This document shows positions 1 to 4,167 of a stretch of 7,793 nt of DNA, in pieces (within the stretch, counting starts at the first letter, position 1; the number at the start of each line of letters is the position of its first letter). Origin of the DNA: DASQJL01 sp035689165 (lineage in GTDB: Bacteria; Eisenbacteria; RBG-16-71-46; SZUA-252); the NCBI GenBank assembly GCA_035689165.1, contig DASSLZ010000301.1:1-7793 (forward strand), written 5' to 3'. The notes beneath the pieces are model-generated. The model had not been told where the DNA came from. It ran no database searches and saw nothing but the letters and a program-made list of their open reading frames with translations. The translations under genes were made by a program, and so were the position numbers.

Positions 1-110
1 GCGGTCCGGAGCAGGGCCGGCTGGCGGACCGCTATCGACTCGATGCGGCGACCGGCGACTCCGGCCGCCAGGTTCTCGGCCAGGACTTCGAGGAACGGCA
101 GCTCCGGCAC
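1..110 (-). CDS. Fpg/Nei-family DNA glycosylase, N-terminal fragment (runs off the left edge)
   Basis: Base-excision-repair glycosylase/AP lyase family (formamidopyrimidine-DNA glycosylase / endonuclease VIII type), cut off by the window edge after 36 codons. Read on the minus strand from a GTG at 110-108, the product begins M-PELPFLEVLAENL and continues to a GRRIESIAVRQPALLRT stretch. In this family the proline exposed after removal of the initiator Met is the Schiff-base nucleophile and the following Glu is the second catalytic residue; both are present (PELP). The later LLRT resembles the corresponding part of the Fpg/Nei subgroup whose members read SPFLLRT. The start is fixed by the need for Pro next to the initiator; no clear Shine-Dalgarno is visible. 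It starts 20 bases after the methyltransferase stop on the same strand, so it may be translationally coupled. The subgroup (mutM or nei-like) cannot be decided because the helix-two-turn-helix and zinc finger lie outside the window. Confidence 0.75.
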   Translation of the reverse strand, partial: MPELPFLEVLAENLAAGVAGRRIESIAVRQPALLRT

Positions 111-130
111 GGAGGCGTGGCCCGGAGCGC

Positions 131-1813
131 CTACTCGAGGCGCGAGGCGAGGATCAGCGTGCTCTCGAAGGGAGCCCCGAGCGCACGGGTGGCGCGCACC
201 GCGAAACGCTCGCGCGCGAGCCACTCCGAGACCTGCTCCACGCTCCAGCTGCGGCCGGAATCGAATACCAGGTACATCCGGAGGCTGAAGAGCGCCTGCG
301 GGACGGTCGGCATCCCCGGACCGCTCGGCATCATGCCGTGCACGAGAAGGGTGCCTCCGGGCCGGATCGCCTCCCAGGCCTTGCGCAGCAGATCGAGCGC
401 GTTCTCCTCGCTCTCGGTCTGCAGCACGTTCGAAAGAAGCAGCGCGTCCACGGGGCCGGGCAGCGGATCGCTCCGGTAGTCGCCGGGATAGAGCGTCACC
501 GCGTCCTCGTATCCCTCCTCGCGGAGGATCTCGCGCGCCACGTCGATCGTGGGCGGCAGGTCGAACAGGGTGGCCCGGAGCTCGGGCGTGCGGCGCGCGT
601 ACTCGGCGGCGAAGACTCCCGACCCGCCCGCCACGTCGAGGAGCGTCGAACCGGGAAGGAGCGGCGCCAGCTCGGTGACGCGTCCCGCCGCCTCGCGGCT
701 CACGGTGTGCACGGCGCGGATGTAGCGCCGCACGCGCGCGGGATCGCCCTCCACCAGCGCGTCGCTGTTCAGCCGGACCCGGGGCGCGCCTTCGCGCACC
801 GCGCGGGCCAGATCGCCCCATGCGGCGTAGAGCTCGGCGGCGGCCTCGACCATCCCCGTCGCGCCCCCGTCGGACGGCACGAGATAGGTCGCGAGCTCGC
901 GGGGAAGGACGTAGGTGGCGCCGTGACGGTGGAGCAGCCCGAGCGCGACCAGCGCCTCGAGCAGGGTCTCCATCCCGCGCGGGTCGGCGTCCAGGCGCCG
1001 CGCCAGGTCGGCGGCGACCTGCGGCCGCTTGTGGATCTCGGGGAAGATGCCGAGCGAATGCGCGGCCAGGAGCACCGCCGACTGCTGGTAGCCCATCAGG
1101 ATGTTCCGCACCTTCGAAAGCGGCGGCTCCTCGGGAATCGGGACGCCGCGGGGCGGCCCCTCGCCGGCGCTCTGCACGCCGGTGCGGTAGGGCTTGCCCG
1201 GTCGCCGCTCCGGACGCGCGGAGGGCGGTCCCTGGAAACGCTCCCGCCGCTCGGGATAGGGAGTCCGTTCGCGCTGCGAGGGGTAGGGGGCCCGTTCGCG
1301 CTGCGCCGGATAGGACGCCCGGTCGCGCGGCGCTGGATAGGACGTCCGGTCGCGCGGCGGATAGGGCGCGCCTCCGCGCGTTCCCCCGGCGCGCTCCTTC
1401 CCATAGGGCGCGCGGCCGGCGTTCGGCGGCCCGCCCGTACGATACGGCGTGCGCGGCGGGGTTCCCGGGTAGCGCGGCGTTCCCTGCGGCCTCGGGCCGC
1501 GCGGTCCCGTGTCCCGCGGGACGTACCGCCCCGTTCCCGCCGGACGCGGTCCCATCGGACGCGTTCCGGGCGGGCGGTTCTTGCGCTCGCGCGCCCGCTC
1601 CTCGGCCTGCTGGCGCATGAACTCGAGCTCTTCGGCGGGAATCCGGCTTCCGTACTGGGGGTGTTCCTTGATCACCGGAACGTCGTCGCGGCCCGGCGGT
1701 CGCCCGCGCGGGGGCTTTCCCGGCCGGCTGCCTCGCGGGGCGGGCGGACGCGGAGAGCCGGGCGTGGCGGACGAGTGCGGGCGTTCGCGCTTCTTGCGAT
1801 TGGGCTTCATCAT
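131..1813 (-). CDS. SAM-dependent O-methyltransferase-like protein with long Arg/Pro/Tyr-rich N-terminal tail
   Basis: 560 residues in two unlike halves. Residues 1-230 are low complexity, dominated by Arg, Pro, Gly and regularly spaced Tyr, with a basic start (KPNRKKRER) and a charged, possibly helical patch near 58-78. Residues about 232-320 form a winged-helix/dimerisation region (NILMGYQQSAVLLAAHSLGIF, with ADLARRLDADP and LLEALVALGLL) as in the acetylserotonin/hydroxyneurosporene O-methyltransferase superfamily. Residues about 375-560 are a Rossmann methyltransferase: motif I LLDVAGGSG at 391-399, acidic FDLP at 417-420, GDYRSDPLP at 444-452, and RPGGTLLVHG at 484-493. The position where the family usually has catalytic His (LHDW-like) reads VLQT, with Gln465. 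Substrate is unknown. Two adjacent ATGs open the frame; the nearest purine-rich site (GAGGAA, 1827-1832) is 13 bases away, so the start is uncertain. Met66 and Met87 are alternatives, while Met240 would cut the dimerisation domain. It lies 117 bases downstream of yqeY. Confidence 0.85.
   Translation of the reverse strand: MMKPNRKKRERPHSSATPGSPRPPAPRGSRPGKPPRGRPPGRDDVPVIKEHPQYGSRIPAEELEFMRQQAEERARERKNRPPGTRPMGPRPAGTGRYVPRDTGPRGPRPQGTPRYPGTPPRTPYRTGGPPNAGRAPYGKERAGGTRGGAPYPPRDRTSYPAPRDRASYPAQRERAPYPSQRERTPYPERRERFQGPPSARPERRPGKPYRTGVQSAGEGPPRGVPIPEEPPLSKVRNILMGYQQSAVLLAAHSLGIFPEIHKRPQVAADLARRLDADPRGMETLLEALVALGLLHRHGATYVLPRELATYLVPSDGGATGMVEAAAELYAAWGDLARAVREGAPRVRLNSDALVEGDPARVRRYIRAVHTVSREAAGRVTELAPLLPGSTLLDVAGGSGVFAAEYARRTPELRATLFDLPPTIDVAREILREEGYEDAVTLYPGDYRSDPLPGPVDALLLSNVLQTESEENALDLLRKAWEAIRPGGTLLVHGMMPSGPGMPTVPQALFSLRMYLVFDSGRSWSVEQVSEWLARERFAVRATRALGAPFESTLILASRLE
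1247..1354 (-). repeat. 27-bp coding repeat, four tandem copies of a 9-residue unit
   Basis: Within the methyltransferase tail, residues 154-189 are four units of the pattern R-[D/E]-R-x-x-Y-P-x-x: RDRTSYPAP, RDRASYPAQ, RERAPYPSQ and RERTPYPER. A partial RER follows, and a diverged PYPP precedes. The period is exactly 27 bases, which keeps the reading frame and supports this stretch being translated. The first two units use Asp and the last two Glu, so the array looks like stepwise duplication followed by drift. Confidence 0.85.
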
Positions 1814-1879
1814 ATTGTGGGGATGTTCCTCATCGCGGGAGGCCGCAATCGAGCTTGCGTCTCGCGCGTGGTCGAGTGG

Positions 1880-1921
1880 ACGGCTCAGGGCGTGGCGCCC
1901 GACACGGCGCTCACGAGCCGT
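1880..1921 (-). other. Nested inverted repeat between yqeY and the methyltransferase gene
   Basis: The 117-base gap between the two minus-strand genes contains an outer 7-bp inverted repeat (ACGGCTC at 1880-1886 with GAGCCGT at 1915-1921). Inside it is a 5-bp hairpin, GGGCG at 1888-1892 with CGCCC at 1896-1900 and a 3-base loop. The outer arm overlaps the last codons and stop of yqeY. No run of T follows on the minus strand, so it is not a standard intrinsic terminator. It could be an mRNA-processing or stability element, or chance pairing in GC-rich DNA. Confidence 0.3.
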
Positions 1922-1930
1922 GCGCGCGGG

Positions 1931-2383
1931 TCACGCCATGCCGAGGGCGCGGCGCGCCAGATCGCTCAGCGCCTTGCCGTCGGCGCGGCCCTGGGCGCGC
2001 GCGGTGACTTCCTTCATGACGCGGCCGAGATCCTTGGGCGAGGAGGCGCCCAGCTCGGCGACGACTGCGTCGACCAACGTCTTCGTTTCGTCCGGGGTGA
2101 GCGGCGCGGGCAGGTATTCCTGCACCACCGCCAGCTCGGTCTGGATCTTCTGCGCGGCGTCCTTCTGGCCGAGCTTCTCGAACTCGGCGGCCGCTTCGCG
2201 CAGCTTCTTCGCGTAGGAGGTTAACACCTGCAGGACCTGGGGGTCGGGAAGGATCTGGATCGAGACGTCTTTCTTTTTTTCGAGAAGGATCGCGCTGCGC
2301 ATCATCCGCAGCGTCTGGAGCCGGTCCGCCGCCCCACCTTTGAGTGAGGTCTTCATGTCGTCGCTGATCCGTTCTTCGAGCAT
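1931..2383 (-). CDS. yqeY: YqeY / GatB-domain protein
   Basis: 150 residues, the normal length for the stand-alone GatB/YqeY-domain family. The domain also forms the tail of the GatB subunit of the tRNA-dependent amidotransferase, where it contacts tRNA; the role of the free protein is not established. Family features in order: N-terminal helix with MKTSLKGGAADRLQTLRMM (10-28), an EKKKD segment at 35-39, a long amphipathic helix LQVLTSYAKKLREAAAEFEK (51-70), the LGQKDAAQKIQTELAVVQEYLP block (71-92), and the C-terminal GRVMKEVTARAQGRADGK helix-turn region (120-137). The ATG at 2383-2381 is chosen because GAGGGG lies 7 bases upstream (2391-2396) and the length then matches the family. The frame stays open much further upstream, but that translation is the antisense of the OmpA-family gene. 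It is probably the first gene of the left-hand minus-strand operon. An A7 run lies within codons 35-37. Confidence 0.94.
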   Translation of the reverse strand: MLEERISDDMKTSLKGGAADRLQTLRMMRSAILLEKKKDVSIQILPDPQVLQVLTSYAKKLREAAAEFEKLGQKDAAQKIQTELAVVQEYLPAPLTPDETKTLVDAVVAELGASSPKDLGRVMKEVTARAQGRADGKALSDLARRALGMA

Positions 2384-2434
2384 TCGCGCACCCCTCGTCC
2401 ACCGCGCGCGGCACTCCGCGCCGCTCGGCGGCAA

Positions 2435-2443
2435 AGTATAACA
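2435..2443 (-). promoter_or_regulatory. Extended -10 promoter element for yqeY
   Basis: On the minus strand, TGTTATACT is a TGn extension followed by TATACT, five of six matches to the sigma-70 -10 consensus. Extended -10 promoters tolerate a poor -35, and none good is seen at the expected distance (TTCCTC at 2465-2460 is 19 bases upstream). Transcription would start near 2428, giving a leader of about 45 bases before the yqeY ATG. The element sits in one of the few AT-richer patches of the window. Confidence 0.5.
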
Positions 2444-2448
2444 GAATC

Positions 2449-2477
2449 TTGACATAGGCGAGGAAAACGGCCACACT
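2449..2477 (+). promoter_or_regulatory. Candidate promoter for the OmpA-family gene (consensus -35, weak -10)
   Basis: TTGACA at 2449-2454 is a perfect sigma-70 -35 box. With the standard 17-base spacer, the -10 position is CACACT (2472-2477), matching only three of six consensus bases. A start near 2484 would give a leader of about 44 bases. It is divergent from the yqeY promoter and the two footprints overlap. The weak -10 suggests activator dependence or a different sigma factor. Confidence 0.4.
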
Positions 2478-2516
2478 GCCGCGCGATTCCTTCCCCCTAT
2501 ATCGCTCGGTGATTCC

Positions 2517-2521
2517 GGAGG
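2517..2521 (+). promoter_or_regulatory. Ribosome binding site that fixes a GTG start
   Basis: GGAGG ends 6 bases before the GTG at 2528. No ATG lies in the right place, and the sequence after this GTG gives a complete signal peptide, so this site decides the start of the OmpA-family protein. Confidence 0.75.
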
Positions 2522-2527
2522 CAAGCC

Positions 2528-4102
2528 GTGATCCCTTGGGTGCTCCGTCCGCCCTTCGTCCGTGCTGCGCGCTGGCCGCTCCTGCTCCTCCTGTTTCTCG
2601 TCCCGGCCGCGACACCACGCCCGGCGCACGCGGTCGAAGAACGCGCGTGGGTCTCGCTGGAGCTCTCCGGAGACTTCTACGACCCCGAGCAGGCGCTTCA
2701 AGACCACTTCGGCTACGGCGTGCGGGGCGCGGGTTTCCTGAACCGCTGGGTCGGCGTGGAGGGGATGTTCCATCGGTCCTCGCCCAAGCTGGAAGCGCCG
2801 GCGACCGGGAGCGGCACCTTCACGCATTACGGCGCGGGGCTGATCCTCACGCCCGATCGCTTTCGCTGGACCCTCCCCTACGTGGTCGCCGGCGTCGGAT
2901 CCGCCAAGGTCTCGCGCGACGACGTCGCCGCGAGCGGGTCCCACTCCGCGTTCCACTTCGGCGGCGGCATCGTCGTGCGCCTGGGCGAGAAGCTCGGTTT
3001 CCGGCTGGATGGCCGGGACGTGACCTACAAGCAGGAGGGCGGCCCGGGGCGTGACACGCGCGTGAACGCCGTCATCGCCAGCGCCGGCGTCACCGCCTTC
3101 TTCGCCGGCCGCGCGCGGGACACCGACGAAGACGGCGTCCCCGACAAGCGCGACCGCTGCAACGAGACGCCGCACGGCGCCGTGGTGGACGCGAGCGGAT
3201 GCCCGCTCGACACCGACGCGGACAAGGTCTTCGACGGTCTCGACAAGTGCCCCGGCACTCCGGCGGGCGCGGTGGTGGACGCGGGCGGCTGCCCCGTGGA
3301 CACGGACAAGGACGGCGTGGCGGACGGCATCGACGCCTGCAACGACACGCCGCAGGGAGTCCTGGTCGACGCGAAGGGGTGCAGCCTGGACACCGACCAG
3401 GACGGCGTGGCCGACGGTCCGGACAAGTGCCCCGGCACGCCCGCGGGCGCGACGGTGGACGCGTCGGGCTGCCCGGTCGACAGCGACGGCGACGGCATCG
3501 CCGACGGCATCGACATCTGCCCGGCGACGCCCGCGGGCGCGGCGGTGAACGCCGGCGGCTGCCCGCTCGAGCTCACGCGCTACGAGCGGCAGATGCTCCA
3601 AGACTGGATGATCCGTCTCACCGATCTCGCGTTCGTGCCCGACTCGGCGCGCATCCTCCCCGCGGGGATGGCCCGTCTCGATTCGGTCGCGGTCGCGCTC
3701 CGCCAGTGGCCGATGCTCAAGATCGAGATCGGCGCGCACGTGGACGATTCGGTCGCGCCGGGCTATCGCGTTCCGCTCTCGACGCAGCGCGCGCAGGCGG
3801 TCGCCCGCTATCTCTTCCAGCAGGCTCCGAACCTCGACCCGAAGAACTTCTCCCTCACGGGCTACGGCGACACCGAGCCGATCGTCTCGAACCGCTCGGC
3901 CTCAAACCGCGCCCGGAACCGCCGGATCGAGTTCAAGGTCCTGAATCCGAACGTGCTATCGCAGGAGCGGCAGCGCCGCGCCTCCTTCGGGTCGGCGACG
4001 CCCGCGCCCGGCACGGCGCCGGGCACCGCTCCCGAGACGCCTCCACCTCCGCCCCCGGGCGGCGAAGCACCCAGTACGCCGCCGCCTCCGGGCGGCCACT
4101 AG
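2528..4102 (+). CDS. OmpA-family outer membrane protein with five TSP3 calcium-binding repeats
   Basis: 524 residues. Residues 1-35 form a signal peptide: positive start, hydrophobic LLLLLFLV, cleavage likely after AHA. Residues 37-195 alternate short aromatic strands (WVSLELSGDFY, THYGAGLIL, YVVAGVGSAKV, FHFGGGIVV) as in an eight-stranded outer-membrane barrel. Residues 198-347 are five 30-residue thrombospondin type-3 repeats (DxDxDGxxDGxDxC...GC), calcium-binding, with two Cys each. Residues about 352-472 form the OmpA C-terminal domain that grips peptidoglycan: IGAHVDD, LSTQRAQAV, GYGDTEP and NRRIEF. Asp406 and Arg421, matching the diaminopimelate-binding pair known in OmpA, are present, but the usual Asn of NxxLS is Arg414. 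Residues 488-524 are a Pro/Gly tail. It likely links the outer membrane to the wall. A GTG start with GGAGG 6 bases upstream is used. The hybrid kinase gene follows after 65 bases. Confidence 0.93.
   Translation: MIPWVLRPPFVRAARWPLLLLLFLVPAATPRPAHAVEERAWVSLELSGDFYDPEQALQDHFGYGVRGAGFLNRWVGVEGMFHRSSPKLEAPATGSGTFTHYGAGLILTPDRFRWTLPYVVAGVGSAKVSRDDVAASGSHSAFHFGGGIVVRLGEKLGFRLDGRDVTYKQEGGPGRDTRVNAVIASAGVTAFFAGRARDTDEDGVPDKRDRCNETPHGAVVDASGCPLDTDADKVFDGLDKCPGTPAGAVVDAGGCPVDTDKDGVADGIDACNDTPQGVLVDAKGCSLDTDQDGVADGPDKCPGTPAGATVDASGCPVDSDGDGIADGIDICPATPAGAAVNAGGCPLELTRYERQMLQDWMIRLTDLAFVPDSARILPAGMARLDSVAVALRQWPMLKIEIGAHVDDSVAPGYRVPLSTQRAQAVARYLFQQAPNLDPKNFSLTGYGDTEPIVSNRSASNRARNRRIEFKVLNPNVLSQERQRRASFGSATPAPGTAPGTAPETPPPPPPGGEAPSTPPPPGGH
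3119..3568 (+). repeat. Five in-frame 90-bp repeats encoding TSP3 units
   Basis: The region encodes residues 198-347 of the OmpA-family protein as five units of exactly 30 residues, each with the acidic calcium-binding pattern and a pair of Cys 14 residues apart (C211/225, C241/255, C271/285, C301/315, C331/345). Units 1 and 3 share CN[E/D]TP[H/Q]G, while units 2 and 4 share DKCPGTPAGA. This alternation suggests that a two-unit block of 180 bp was once duplicated. Unit 2 has Lys233 in place of the conserved Gly of DxDxDG. Confidence 0.95.
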
Positions 4103-4110
4103 ATCGACCC

Positions 4111-4141
4111 GCGGGCCGCGCGCACGGAGCGCGGGGCCCGC
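4111..4141 (+). other. GC-rich hairpin between the OmpA-family gene and the kinase gene
   Basis: GCGGGCC (4111-4117) pairs with GGCCCGC (4135-4141). After one G-G mismatch the stem continues CGCGC (4119-4123) with GCGCG (4129-4133) around a five-base loop. No T run follows, so it is not a classical terminator, but it is stable and placed to reduce read-through or protect the upstream message. A second hairpin, CCCGC (4137-4141) with GCGGG (4146-4150), shares bases with it, so the two cannot form together. Confidence 0.4.
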
Positions 4142-4167
4142 CCGTGCGGGACACGAGGGACCGCGCC

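Noticed and set aside
43..479. Short plus-strand frames near the left edge
   Set aside because: They lie opposite the glycosylase fragment and the methyltransferase C-terminus and encode Arg/Ser-rich low complexity only.
338..2224. Very long open plus-strand frame opposite the methyltransferase and yqeY genes
   Set aside because: Its product is Arg/Gly/His-rich low complexity with no family motif, it crosses two recognised genes and the intergenic gap, and it has no ribosome binding site. This is a typical GC-rich antisense shadow.
2271..2280. T-rich run as an intrinsic terminator on the plus strand
   Set aside because: It is inside yqeY, encodes the family-typical Lys run on the minus strand, and no stable GC hairpin precedes it.
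3119..3568. Direct repeats as a CRISPR array or mobile repeat
   Set aside because: The 90-bp units are in frame, diverged and encode TSP3 motifs, with no spacers between them.
2384..3739. N-terminal extension of yqeY to a far upstream start
   Set aside because: The extra 450 or so residues are antisense to the OmpA-family gene and low complexity. The ATG at 2383 has a good Shine-Dalgarno and gives the family length of 150.
4003..4025. Inverted repeat GCCCGGC/GCCGGGC in the tail of the OmpA-family gene
   Set aside because: It follows from repeated Pro-Gly-Thr-Ala codons (APGTAPGT) in GC-rich usage and needs no separate explanation.
3199..4167. Upstream extension of the kinase frame into the OmpA-family gene
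   Set aside because: The extension is an out-of-frame reading of the TSP3 and OmpA domains. The ATG at 4168 has a ribosome binding site and begins the membrane anchor.
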